This document shows, in pieces, positions 11,655-22,375 of a DNA stretch of 64,000 bases. The stretch is from NCBI RefSeq assembly GCF_040958095.1, contig NC_091208.1:6756693-6820692 (forward strand), written 5' to 3'. The notes under the pieces were generated by a model. That model made no database searches. It was not told where the DNA came from and saw only the letters and a program-made list of their open reading frames with translations. The position numbers and the translations under genes were made by a program. This DNA is from Procambarus clarkii. Its lineage: Eukaryota; Arthropoda; Malacostraca; Decapoda; Cambaridae. Every line of letters begins with the position of its first letter. Within the stretch, counting starts at the first letter, position 1.

Positions 11655-12431
11655 ATGATCTACCGAATCAAGGTACGATTTAGAGGGAACCGGACCCTTA
11701 CCCGGTCAGAGATATCGGATTTGATCACCACAACTACCAACGTTGCACCACTGGACGTCGTAGTCGACGATGAAGGACTCCCTTAACTGCTGTTCAGCAG
11801 TGCCGAGGCCATACAACGCCTCTTTGACCCCATCAACCTCACTGCTCTCGATGAGGCGCACATGCTCCTCACCCCACCACGACACTACCTCGCAGCCAGG
11901 ACTGTTTTTGTAAGGAGAGTGAACTCCCTCATCTCCGAAAAAGCTGCCACCGACGTCGCCACCAGCATAACCGAAGATAACTCTTCCTTGACTGCAGTCA
12001 CTGTAAAATTCATCCCTGTGCAGGACAGCCACCTCTCCACCATGAAGGTAACCTTCACCTCGCCTGAGGAAGCTATCTCTGCTAACACCAACGGCTTCCG
12101 GTGCTTCGGCCTCGCTTGTACACCCCGACAAATAACCAGAGAGCATTACTACCAGCTACGACAATGTTTTAAGTGCTATAGTTATAAGCACTTCACTAAA
12201 CAATGCCCATCTCAGGAAAAACGGTGCAGCAAGTGCGCAGAGAATCACCACTTCAAACAATGCATCAGCGACTTCCTCCAATGCCTTCTCTGCCAAGGTC
12301 ACCATACAGCCGTCTCTGCTGAGTGTCCACGAAGACGTGAAGAAATACAGAAGATGACCGAAGCCAGGCAAGCCAACACCACACGACGAGAACCATCAAC
12401 ATTCAATGTGCAAGCCGCCAACTTTTCCTGA
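11655..12431 (+). pseudogene. RET-W ORF1, N-terminal part with CCHC zinc knuckles
   Basis: The start ATG at 11,655 lies in CCACC-ATG context and aligns with the start of the other RET-W copy (35,738). An in-frame TAA at 11,784-11,786 breaks it in both tandem copies. Reading on, a cysteine/histidine cluster follows: CFKCYSYKHFTKQC, CSKCAENHHFKQC and CLLCQGHHTAVSAEC. These are CCHC-type knuckles as in ORF1/Gag-like RNA-binding proteins of jockey-group LINEs. The protein would bind element RNA. Homology to the other RET-W stops at about 12,429, where LTR-G begins. Confidence 0.85.
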
Positions 12432-12435
12432 GGTT

Positions 12436-12923
12436 TTCTTTGCACATTTTTATAAGATTGCCATCAGTATGAACTGGCCAAGGGATCAATGGGTAGCAAT
12501 CATGCAGTCTCAATTTAAAGGGCGTAGTTTGAGGTTTTTACATCCCTACCTGACGCTAATAGCTTTGATTATGAATTTGTAAAGAAAAGCATGTTAAATG
12601 CGTATCAATTAAATCCAGAGGCACACAGGCAGAAGTTTCGGAACCTAAGGGGGGTAAGAGATCAGACAATAGCTGATTTTACTCATCAAAAGACGACATT
12701 TTGCAACAGATGGTTAAAGTCACTTTCAGTAACTGAGTATGATGCTCTAAAGAATCTTTTTATCACGGAAGAAGTATTGTCATGTCTCCCAGACAAGTTG
12801 TCTACTTTTATGGCAGAACAAAAGAATGTAACAGACATTTATGAGCTGTCAAAGCTCGCGGATGAGCATGAGTTGTTGACTAAGGCCCAGTTTACGGCCA
12901 CTTCACCTAAGTCTAGTCGTTGA
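12436..12923 (+). pseudogene. LTR-G gag, capsid-like part, broken
   Basis: The first part (FFAHFYKIAISMNWPRDQW) resembles the N-terminal capsid region of SCAN-like Ty3/gypsy Gag. It is out of frame with the open part from 12,591 (AYQLNPEAHRQKFRNLRG, ADFTHQKTTFCNRWLKSL, ELSKLADEHELL). A frameshift near 12,555 separates them. The frame then hits TGA at 12,921-12,923, where the second copy has AGA and stays open. Gag forms the particle shell. The family call is by recognition of these motifs. Confidence 0.75.
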
Positions 12924-13868
12924 GTAAATTATAATGCTCACCGAACTCCTTATCAGAATCCATCCAGTCCTAGTGCTCCAGTTACTCCCATGAGCTCTTC
13001 TCTTGCAAAACCTAATCCTGCTACTTCCTTGTCAGGAATGTCAAATATTTATAAGGTTAATTCTAAACCTTCAGTTGGTTCCACAGGTGTGTCCACTGTA
13101 AGGTCCTATTCCCATTGTAAGAGAAAAGGCCATGGAATTAATTCCTGTTTTATATTGCACCCTGAGTTACGACCAACTGGTCTCATTTATTGTAGAGGTG
13201 TGCAAAATAAATTTACTAATAAACATGTAACTGTAAACCCCAATTGGGCGAAACAGTATTCACCATATATGTCTTCAGGTGAAGTTTTGTGTATTAATGG
13301 GAAGTGGAAGCCAGTGGTTATTCTTCGTGATACAGGTGCTTCCCAAACCATAATTTCATCCAGTATTTTTTCTGATGTTGAAAAGAGAGAGACTGGAAAG
13401 TTTGTAGTTCTTCAAAGTGTTGCAGGATGTAAGACTGTACCTCTAATAGACATTAATTTCAGATCCACCATTACACCAAGTTTATGCACTGTGGGTGTTA
13501 GTACCCAGTTGCCCATCCCAGGTGTGGAAGTTATATTGGGTAATGATGTGGCCATAAATCATGTTGTGGGTGAGATTGATCCCCGTTTCTGTAAACAGTC
13601 AGTTGCAGACCATGATTATTCTGCCTGTGCTGAAATTAGTTCCATGAATGAACAACCTGTTGGAGTAGATGGTTTTGTCCATTCTACCTGTGCTAATGTC
13701 AGTACTATTATAAATCCAGTTGTCAATTCTAATGTTGTTACTCAAGCATTTGTTCCAGTAACCAGTGCCCCTTCAGTGGAGAAGTGGGATGTGGTTGTTC
13801 CAGATTCCTGTGTGGCCGACCTAGTTGTTGAGAGTAAGCCTGATGCTATGACTGCTTTATTCCAATAA
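12924..13868 (+). pseudogene. LTR-G gag C-terminus and aspartic protease, cut off by a stop
   Basis: In frame with the part upstream of the 12,921 TGA. The knuckle-like SYSHCKRKGHGINSC has the CX2CX4HX4C spacing but Tyr where the first Cys should be. The retropepsin motif VVILRDTGASQTIISSSIF carries the catalytic DTGA, and LPIPGVEVILGNDVAINH is the usual downstream GND region. The protease would mature Gag. The frame ends with TAA at 13,866-13,868. Confidence 0.85.
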
Positions 13869-16019
13869 ATTGGGAAAGGATGTCCATGTACCATTGTCTT
13901 GCCCGCTCACTACGAACGTTGTGCCAGGAGTTGAGAGAAACTTAAAAGCCACGACTCTATTGTATTCCAGCCAAGTGAATGGTTTAGGACAAGATGTCGG
14001 GTTGGCAGAAGTATTCCCGCTCACTCCAAGTTTAGAATCAGTTGTCGAAAGTAAGTCTGTTGTAGAGGCCCCGCCTCACCCAAGTCAAGGTGATAGTATA
14101 GGGGAAGTGGTCAAACTACCTGTTACTTGCCCGCTCGCTTCAGATTCCCTTAATTTATGTGAATTGAGTAGAACTGACCCTAAGATTTCAGAGAGAAGCA
14201 AGGAGACAGTCTGTACTGTAGATCCAGTTCTGGAGAGTGTGGGAAAGCAGCCAGAGGATCAGCTTCTGTTGAGTAGATGGAGACCCAGTGAGCCTCCTCT
14301 TCAGTTGTCTGTGAGGATGTGACCCAGCTTGGTAGTGTTATTATTGATTGTGAGCAGACAGTACTCCGAGCAGCTCCAGAAGTCATGGGAGGAAATTTTG
14401 GTAAAACCATTGAGAGTGGTAAAGTATCATTTGAATCTAAGTTGCGAAGTTTTGTGGGTTGTGATTCTTATTCCATGTGGAATAATTATTTCTCATTGTG
14501 TAAAATGAGTCAGAGTGTGTGTAGGATGTTGAAATCTACTTTTATTCTGCAGGAGCCATTTTCTTGTGAAGTAATGGACAGTGGGACATCTTTGTCCAGC
14601 CTTGTGGTTGAGCAGAGAGAGTTTACTCAAGTAGGTTGTGCATCCAGTTGTTCTGAGGAAGTGGTGAGTTATACTAGAGCAGTGTCTCTATATTCAGATC
14701 CAGTTTATTTTGATGCACGAGTGATGAAAGTATATGTTCCACTCAAGTGTGGTGTTGACTTTCAGAGTCATATTGGAGTTGACTTTCAGAGTCATAGTGA
14801 TGGTGAAGGATTTAATCATAATGGGGAGCAGATGTTTGTGTGTATTTCAAGTTGGGGAATAAGGTTATCCTACCTAGTGTTAATCATTGTGAAGGGTTTC
14901 AGATTGTCCTTGGGTGTTTCCCAGGTAATCTGCTGTGCATCTTCAAGATGTTAAGACCCTTAAACCTCTTGGTTGACTGTTTGTCATCAGACGTAAATCA
15001 CATGGGAAGTGATGGTGAGGGTTGTCAAGTTTTCGGCATGTTTTATTTAGTCTTTTGGAAGACTAGAAGGTTGATGAAAGTGTGTGTTGTGTTCAAGTCC
15101 ACCATCAGGGGGTGTGAACTTGTCTTGAGAGTTATGATTGAGATATGGTGCCTAGGCATATGCCTGTTTTCTTTCACTGATCGTTATGACAGAGTTATGA
15201 GGAAATTGATTTCTGTGTTCCTTATGGATCATCTGAGTCAGTTCGATCAGGTAGCCTTTGCACTTATTATAGGTTGCATTTCTTGGTTTGCAGGTCAAAG
15301 ATTTGCTAAGTCGGTGTGTTGTGTTTCGGAAGGTTCTATGAATGGGAAAGTTTTATACATAATTGTGAGGTTTAACGCTAATTTCTCTAATTTTAGTATC
15401 CATTGGGCGAGAGTATGTGTTCCACTGAGGATCAAGAGTGATGAAGAGCAGATGTCTTTGTCAGAGCATACCCAGGAGAAGTCCCAAATCTACTTTACAT
15501 CCAGTCAGCTTCAATTAAGCAGTTCAGCTCCAGAAAAAGGGAGTAATGGAAAATGGAGTCTGTCTTGGAAAAATTCACCATGTGGAAAAGGGATCACAAG
15601 GAAATACGGGACTGCTCTTAGAGAAATAGTAGGAACAGATAGAAAGATAAATTGCCGTGATAACTGTGTGAAAGCAGCTACCTTTATTGACAATTGTATT
15701 TATACAAATGATAATAATGTTGTTGATAGGTGTGTGAAATATGATCTGAAACAAAGTGAAATAAATGAGATAGTACCCTGGAGAGATAAATTTGCATACT
15801 CCAGTGAAACATATGTAGAACATAGTCATAAGACTGAAATTTCTGAGTTTCCTGTAAGAATATATTTGGAGTGTTTTCATTTTTGTCCAGAAATGTGTTC
15901 TTATTACTTTTACATGTTTGATGTAATTAATACCATAAATCTCAAGTGTCATACATTTTTACTTCAGAACAAATGCCATTGATCTTCAATCCATTGCATT
16001 TTTTTCTTGGTGGTGGAAG
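13869..16019 (+). pseudogene. LTR-G region of unknown coding content, split by frame changes
   Basis: Three overlapping open stretches (13,870-14,322, 14,319-14,954 and 14,840-15,982) occupy the place where pol would be. I do not recognise any of them. There is no YXDD box, no RNase H and no integrase zinc finger. A 10-bp deletion near 14,837 splits what is one 557-codon frame in the second copy. Phrases such as GTTCCACTCAAGTGT, GTTCCACTGAGGATC and GAGCAGATGT recur, hinting at degenerate internal repeats. It may be non-coding filler or a decayed accessory ORF. Confidence 0.5.
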
Positions 16020-16713
16020 TGTTACGTACTCCTAGCTGGATACGTATATAAATTTAAATAAACTTATTTTGTTCCATTTCATCATTACCTGTATGTATAT
16101 ATATATTATATTTTTGTAAATTATTGTGTGGTGTGGCAGCATCAGTGGGGACAGGAGCGCGGTTGCTCTTCACACGTCTAATACCTGTTAGATTCGGGAA
16201 ATTAGAATTGCTGGACCTGTTCAGTTATGGGAGTTCCAGATGTCACTTTTTAATATTCATATATTTGTTAATTTACTGTAATTAAGCAGGTGGCATTGTA
16301 ACTTATATATTTTAAAAGTAACTATTATATTTTATTTGCATTCTTATGTATTTTGAGAACAAGTGGTTGTTCAATTAGTTTTAAATATTAAAAAGTCTTT
16401 ATTTTCCATCCCTCATCCTGGATGAGGCAGAGGGGGAGAGAATTATGGGTAGAGACGGCACGAGAGTCAGTAGCTTCAAAGGACCAGGAGTAACATGTGG
16501 GAGTTAAGTCTGAGAGTTCCTGTTGTGTCATTTAGTAGATCTTATTCTAGGAGAAACAGTATTTCTGATTTTGTTTTATAATTGATCTTGTCCATCTGTA
16601 CTTTACATAATTTTGATTATATTGTTAATATATATATTAAAATTTATATGTATATTTCTTCAGTCCTAAAGGAGAAATTTTACTAAGTGCTTTGTACCAA
16701 TTAGGGGGTTACA
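16020..16713 (+). mobile_element. LTR of LTR-G
   Basis: A 694-bp segment starts TGTTACGTAC just after the polypurine tract GGTGGTGGAAG and ends GGGGGTTACA just before C and TGGTGACCCGC. It therefore has TG...CA ends, and matching tract and primer-site neighbours. It holds AT-rich stretches and AATAAA near 16,057. An LTR supplies promoter and polyadenylation signals. No second LTR is in this copy. Confidence 0.75.
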
Positions 16714-16732
16714 CTGGTGACCCGCTCTAGAG

Positions 16733-17410
16733 AACAGCAGTTGTAGTATCCCTAGATATTAACGGTCTGGATGTTAGGGTTCCGAGGCATAACGAACGAT
16801 TGGTAACAATCCGCACTGCTGAAATGATTACAGGCACGAACACCAAGGAATTTGTACGAATTCTAAACAACATGTACGCTGACATTGGTTTACCAACATT
16901 CACTGTTCGTGACGAACTCTTCACAACAACAGCCTCAGCCAACGCCAGTTCTACGACTTCAGCAACAAATACCACTTCTGCCTCTAACATCACCATCTCT
17001 TCAACTGCATTGGCAGATATCCTGTCTGCTGACGCCCACCCTGTGCAACCTGCTACATATTCTGCAATAACCTTGCACACTGCTACTCCAGACGAACCAT
17101 CAACTTCTCCAGTGGTACCTGAGACTACACCAGCTTCACCAGAAACTACACCAGCCGCACCTGAGACTACACCAGCTTCACAGGTACCTACACCTGATGC
17201 TTCTGTAAACCAACACTTGTCTTCCGATGATGACTCTACTGCCTCGGTTGACGTTGAAGCACAATCACCATCTCCTGCAACAGAGGAGTCTCCAAGAGTC
17301 TCCGCACTATATGATCAACGTGAAAAAAATTACATATGGATCTCCCGAATACAGACGCCTCTCCAGCAAAATACTCAACACAAGGTATGCGGAATGCCTG
17401 CTGAATGATC
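16733..17410 (+). pseudogene. RET-W ORF1, C-terminal part after LTR-G
   Basis: The frame resumes after LTR-G. RILNNMYADIGLPTFTVRDE aligns loosely with RILNELYKVNQLPTSVIPED of the other RET-W. From ASNITISSTALADILSADAH on the two are about 97% alike, ending in a Thr/Pro/Ser-rich linker (VPETTPASPETTPAAPETTP). A 10-bp shortening in a repeated CAAGAGTCTC near 17,300 shifts the end of ORF1 here, so the neat overlap with the second ORF is lost in this copy. Confidence 0.75.
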
Positions 17411-17551
17411 CAGACTCAAAGTACAAACTAAGGAACGAAGTAATCTTATTTGAATGCGACGAAACCACATTGTCAAAGGACCTTTTCCCACCAGACTACG
17501 CCGAGTACAAAAAAAAAAATTATCAAATGATTACACGAAGCAAGAAAAAAT
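17310..17551 (+). pseudogene. RET-W small second ORF (about 77 codons)
   Basis: MINVKKITYGSPEYRRLSSK, NTRYAECLLNDPDSKY and KDLFPPDYAEYK are shared with 34,086-34,319 (minus) and 53,283-53,567. In those copies the ATG overlaps the ORF1 stop as ATGA. No known domain is recognised. The C-terminus is basic (TRSKKK). Confidence 0.55.
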
Positions 17552-18197
17552 AGAAGCAAGAAAGAAGAAGAAGGAAGAAGCACCGCCACATTGAAGCAAG
17601 AAAAAAGAAAGAAAGAAAGAAAGAAAAAAAGAAAAAAATGAAGACACCACCTAAAGACAGATTGCCTCTACCTTGAATGATAGAAGCACTGCCACTGCCG
17701 CCTTCCAGACCCGCCTCCAAGCCTAGCCAGTTGTTGGGTTGTTTCAGCATCGACATATTGCCACGCAGCTGGGTTTAGCCCTGGCACTTTTCTCTTCAAC
17801 TTCAGCATTTCCTCTCACAGACTTCTCTTCAGCTGTCCCCACTTCAAGGCTCGCCCCATGGGCATCTTCTCCTGTATCCAATCTAATCTAATCTAAGTAA
17901 AAAATATTAATATCCTGTTTTTTTCTAACTCACTTAGAAGGTCGTCAGGTCGGATTTTTCTCAAGGTTTTCTATACCGCCTTCATGGGGCAACATTTATG
18001 TTCACAATTTTTTATGTTTCATTCCTCCAGAAATTTTGTGTTGATACTTTGAATACCTTATTAATATCCACTTTGTGTACCGTATTCTTAAGCCACTGTC
18101 AAAGTCGTCAGTAAGTGTGGATCACTTAGCTATTGGGCACCATTCCACCCCCTCCCCCCTCCCCCGTCCAATCCCAAATCCTTATCCTATAATTGGA
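17552..18197 (+). repeat. RET-W 3' UTR and tail, then macro-satellite lead
   Basis: 17,552-17,894 is the RET-W 3' UTR with a (GAAA)n stretch near 17,600 and a terminal (AATCT)n. It matches 33,830-34,085 on the minus strand. 17,904-18,197 is the lead (GTGTACCGTATTCTTAAGCC, GGGCACCATTCC, poly-C). No host gene. Confidence 0.8.
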
Positions 18198-18806
18198 TGC
18201 AGTGCCTGGTTATGGTTATGTTGTGGCTGAGGGTGTGGAGGCTGGTGTTGATGTTGTTCAGGGCCTTGTTGAGGTTGGTGATGCAGTGTCTGGTTATGGT
18301 TATGTTGTGGCTGAGGGTGTGGAGGCTGGTGTTGATGTTGTTCAGGGCCTTGTTGAGGTTGGTGATGCAGTGCCTGGTTACGGTTATGTTGTGGCTGAGG
18401 GTGTGGAGCCGGTGTTGATGTTGTTCAGGCCCTTGTTGAGGTTGGTGATGCAGTGTCTGGTTATGGTTATGTTGTGGCTGAGGGTGTGGAGGCTGGTGTT
18501 GATGTTGTTCAGGGCCTTGTTGAGGTTGGTGATGCAGTGTCTGGTTATGGTTATGTTGTGGCAGAGGGTGTGGAGGCTGGTGTTGATGTTGTTCAGGGCC
18601 TTGTTGAGGTTGGTGATGCAGTGCCTGGTTATGGTTATGTTGTGGCTGAGTGTGTGGAGGCTGGTGTTGATGTTGTTCAGGGGCCTTGTTGAGGTTGGTG
18701 ATGCAGTGCCTGGTTATGGTTATGTTGTGGCTGAGTGTGTGGAGGCTGGTGTTGATGTTGTTCAGGGGCCTTGTTGAGGTTGGTGATGCAGTGCCTGATT
18801 ATGGTT
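18198..18806 (+). repeat. 84-bp minisatellite array, about 7 copies
   Basis: Head-to-tail 84-bp units as at 703. One unit has a small deletion (GTGTGGAGCCGGTG), and two have CAGGGGCC with an extra G that shifts the frame. The second copy of the region has about two more units. Confidence 0.93.
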
Positions 18807-19383
18807 ATAACAATAAGCACTACAATGAACAACATGAAAGTGGAAGATGCGGACATAACTTTATGCGTGATATCCAAACTCCTGTAAATATAACTGATAT
18901 CAACACGAGCGAGGCAGATTATGCAGTAGAAATTGTCAACATGCCCATGCACTCAGTCCAATGTCCAGACTCTTGGAACTCAATATTTGTAAAGAAATAT
19001 TGTTCTAAATTATATTCTAAATTAAAAAAAAAGGGGTTTTAGAAGCTTAATGGTGTAACAACACGTCTTCCTACTTGTTACACAGCAACATTGTTTAAAG
19101 TTTGGACATTTCTTTCTCCTTCACTAGTTATGTAGTATTTAAATACCGGTTAAAGGGAAGAGGCGACGCCGTTGTCATGGAGACATCACCCCTCCTCCTC
19201 CTGACTGATGTTTACACATTTACGCCATAAATGGCATATATGTCAGGTTTTATGCCCTCCAAAGGAAGCAAACAGCCGGGTTTGTCATTTAAGTAACTGG
19301 GCTTTTAGGGGAGAATTTATCGTCTAAATGTCGCCTGTATCTGTGTGAGGAGCGAGGTGGTTGAGAGATGGTGTTGGGTCGCA

Positions 19384-19418
<35 letters not shown>

Positions 19419-20075
19419 TCGACCCCCTGCCTAGAAAACTCAAGGAAATAAATGGTAGATTTTACATGACGTGTTCTGGGATGGGGGGGGGGGGCCTCAA
19501 AGTAGATTTGAAAGTGATTGATGGACAACGAGTGTTTTCATGTCCACTAATTCACTAATTCATTAGTGAATTAGATAATATTAATGTAAGTAATAAATGA
19601 GTAATTTCACAAAATATCCCGTCTTCCCTAAATTTATGTTTTCTCTTCAACTTCAAAGCAATTGATTCTTACAATGTTGCAAGAAGTATAGATTACATCG
19701 AGGCATGAAGAGAGGGAAGATGAATGTCCTGTCGAGGGGAAACTAGGTAATCTTGCTCTGCAGTTGCATTGATCAGCTGAAGAAGAAGTTCGTGTAAACG
19801 TCTTAGACTTGTCAACCATAGAGTGTACCTAACTGAGTGTTTGATGTAAAGTTCTTCAGCTATGTCTGATGTCCTTGTATATCAATATCTGTCGATCATG
19901 TCAGTGATGCTCGTCAGCATATCTCAGGTGATGGTCTGGTTCAGTGCAGAAATATTGTGATATTGCTATTGAATTCAGTGAACAACCAAAAAGCCGGTGT
20001 TTAACAGTGCCTTAGAATGATCACTGTACAGAGTAGTGAGTCAATTCGCATGTCAGAGTCCTCACATTCATGAGG
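18807..20075 (+). repeat. Macro-satellite spacer and conserved block, with extra sequence and a (GA)n tract
   Basis: 18,807-19,225 is spacer and GTTGTCATGGAGACATCACC block; the 49-bp array is reduced to one remnant. 19,226-19,950 is not shared with the other units except the duplicate. It contains (GA)n at 19,386-19,416 and a near-perfect palindrome at 19,547-19,574 with 13-bp arms (CTAATTCACTAAT). No gene is supported. 19,951-20,075 returns to the conserved AACAACCAAAAAGCCGGTG block. Confidence 0.7.
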
Positions 20076-20695
20076 AGTCCTGCTTAGTGCATGACGTCAC
20101 TGGGGTCCTACTTAGTGCATGACGTCACTGTGATCCAGCTTAGTGCATGACGTCACTGGGGTCCTGATTAGTGCATGACGTCACTGAGGTCCTGCTTAGT
20201 GCATGACGTCACTGAGGTCCTGCTTAGAGCATGACGTCAATGGGGTCCTGCTTAGTGCATGAAGTCACTGGGGTTCTGCTTAGTGCGTAACGTCACTGGG
20301 GTCCTGCTTAGTGCATGACGTCACTGAGGGCCTGCTTAGTGCATGACGTCACTGGGGACCTGCTTAGTGCATGAGGTCACTGAGGTCCTGCTTAGTGCAT
20401 GACATCACATGGGTCCTTCTTAGTGCATGATGTCACTGGGGTCTTGCTTATGGCATGCCGTCAGTGGGGTCCTGCTTACTGCATGACGTTATTGAGGTCC
20501 TACTTAGTGCATGACGTCACTGGGGACCTGCTTAGTGCATGACGTCACTGAGGGCCTGCTTAGTGCATGACGACACTGGGGTCCTGCTTAGTGCATGACG
20601 TCACTGAGGTCGTGCTTAGTGCATGACGTCACTGAGGTCCTACTTACTGCATGACGTCAATGGGATCCTGCTTAGTGCATGACCTCACTGGGATT
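20076..20695 (+). repeat. 28-bp CRE-palindrome minisatellite, about 22 copies
   Basis: Units as at 4313. The second copy of the region (56,215) has about ten, a loss or gain of about 12 units between otherwise near-identical sequences. Confidence 0.93.
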
Positions 20696-21181
20696 AAGTA
20701 CACTGTGGCCACCTGACCTAAACACCAACAACAAGAAACACCAGCGTGACCAAAACACCAACAACAAGAAACACCAGCGTGACCAAAACACCAACAACAA
20801 GAAACACCAGCGTGACCAAAACATCAACAACAAGAAACACCAGCGTGACCAAAACACTAACAACAAGAAACACCAGCGTGACCAAAACACCAACAACAAG
20901 AAACACCAGCGTGACCAAAACACCAACAACAAGAAACATCAGCGTGACCAAAACACCAACAAACACCTGTTGGAAGGTGAGTTTGTGTCAACAACTGGCC
21001 TTAGAACACTGTACACAGTAACGAAGTGTCCCCCCACACTCTAACAACTGTGACGACCACTGTAGTACACAGTAACGAAGTGTCCCCCCACACTCTAACA
21101 ACTGTGACGACCACTGTAGTACACAGTATCTAAGGGATCCCAAATCACTGCCCACTTTAAGGTTTAAAGTGTACAATGTAC
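20696..21181 (+). repeat. 33B minisatellite and conserved block, locally doubled
   Basis: About 7.5 units of 33B (ACCAACAACAAGAAACACCA) from 20,715 to 20,968. The conserved block follows. Part of it (ACAGTAACGAAGTGTCCCCC...ACCACTGTAGTAC) is present twice in tandem here but once in the second copy at 56,820. Confidence 0.88.
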
Positions 21182-21871
21182 TGTGACGGGAAAGTGTTGG
21201 AGTATTGATGTTCGGCAGTCCTCCAAGGGCAGGTGTCAATGCCTGGTCACACTTACAAAAAAAAGATAGACTGCTTGCCTGTTGTCTGTGGTAAATTAGA
21301 GGGAAGAACACGTAAAACACAAAGTATGAACAATGAAACTTTAATATATTTACTTTAAACATAAATGAAAATAAAGACAAATCTCGGGTAAATGACTGGT
21401 GTAATAAAATGACAAAGATAAATGCAAAAACATAATAGATTAAATAATATAATGTGAAATGGTGCTGAGAATATTGGCTTTGGCTGAGACCTGCCTTAGA
21501 ATACGAAAGCCAGAGAGCTTAGTATGCCAGAGAGAGATGTCAACTCTAAGAGCACAAAGAATATTCTGAAGTTGACAGCTGGTCAGGCTCAGACGTCGAC
21601 TCAGGTAGATGGTGCTGAGGTGCAGGTGCGCGGTCGGCGAGTCACCACTCAGGAGCAGGCAGGCTGGAATGGGTAGTTTGCTGGTTGACGACGAGCCGGC
21701 ATGGAGGGTGTGTGGAGTAGGGGGGTTCTTGGGTACGTTTTGCCTCTTGGTCAAAACGTTTTGTGCTACCGGTGACGTATCTTGAATGTAGCAACTTATA
21801 CTTGTAGAATTGATGTAACTTTAAGTAGGGAAGAGCAGGCTCAATCTCTCTTGAAAGAGATTATCGTCACA
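21182..21871 (-). mobile_element. S1: probable solo LTR, 690 bp
   Basis: The insertion starts TGTGACGGGAAAG and ends GATTATCGTCACA, so it has 7-bp inverted ends TGTGACG/CGTCACA with TG...CA termini. It splits a macro-satellite block that is continuous elsewhere (GTGTATAATGTACACT-like near 33,730). The orientation is guessed from the TTTATT-rich 3' side. No coding sequence is supported. A clean target duplication is not obvious. Confidence 0.6.
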
Positions 21872-22375
21872 ATACACATACACTTAAAATATATGATATA
21901 ATTGAAAATTCACCATAGTTTGCTAATATTTACATTAGGGGTTATTATATACACATAATAATTTTTATAAATTTAAGACGTAAATTTTTTTCCTAAAATT
22001 TAAAACATTTAAAGATTTAAAAAAAAAGTACAAACTGCTTTTTTTCATTTTATATTGCTAATTAAATCGTGATATATCCATGTTTTATAAAGTTAAAACT
22101 AAATGTATTTAAGAAGTAATAAGTATAAAAATCCTGCTCTTCTTCCTACACTCATTCGGTCGTCTTGTCGTGATTTTTTATACTGGCTCAATGGGTAACT
22201 TAAATATTAAAAAAAATTTATGTTCATTCCACAAGAAATTTTGTATTGATACTTCGAATACCTTATTAATATCCCGTTTGTGTACCGTATTCTGAGGCCA
22301 CTGTAACATTCGTCAGTAAGTGGGGATCACTTAGCTATTGGGCACCATTCCATTCCCCCCCCCCTCCATCCCCCG
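21872..22375 (+). repeat. Macro-satellite AT-rich segment and C-rich lead
   Basis: AT-rich sequence, then the lead (GTGTACCGTATTCTGAGGCC, GGGCACCATTCC, poly-C). No gene. Confidence 0.8.

Larger units (their letters stand above)
12432..16732 (+). mobile_element. LTR-G copy 1: gypsy-like gag-pro element, apparently circularly permuted
   Basis: Order on the plus strand: the element enters part-way into gag, then protease, a long region of unknown coding content, a purine-rich tract GGTGGTGGAAG, one LTR (16,020-16,713) and a primer-binding-site-like TGGTGACCCGC (from 16,715). There is no LTR upstream of gag, and no RT, RNase H or integrase motif was seen. The right edge with RET-W is uncertain by some tens of bases. 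Gag-pro here has a nonsense codon and the downstream ORF a 10-bp deletion relative to the second copy. Confidence 0.75.
11485..17894 (+). mobile_element. RET-W copy 1: ORF1-only retroelement, with LTR-G nested inside
   Basis: The element is bounded by 9-bp direct repeats AAGTAAAAA at 11,476-11,484 and 17,895-17,903. It has a GC-richer 5' leader, an ORF1 with zinc knuckles, a small second ORF, a 3' UTR and a terminal (AATCT)n tail. No endonuclease or RT is present. Taking out the nested LTR-G (about 12,431-16,732) leaves about 2.1 kb, the size of the complete minus-strand copy at 33,802-35,856. The two RET-W copies are nearly identical from about 16,983 to the 3' end but strongly diverged before it. 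Confidence 0.85.

Noticed and set aside
14180-14410. Minus-strand 76-codon frame within LTR-G
   Set aside because: Shadow of the plus-strand region, with no motif.
20679-21044. TPTTRNTSVTK / NTNNKKHQRDQ repeat proteins
   Set aside because: Translations of the 33-bp 33B satellite.
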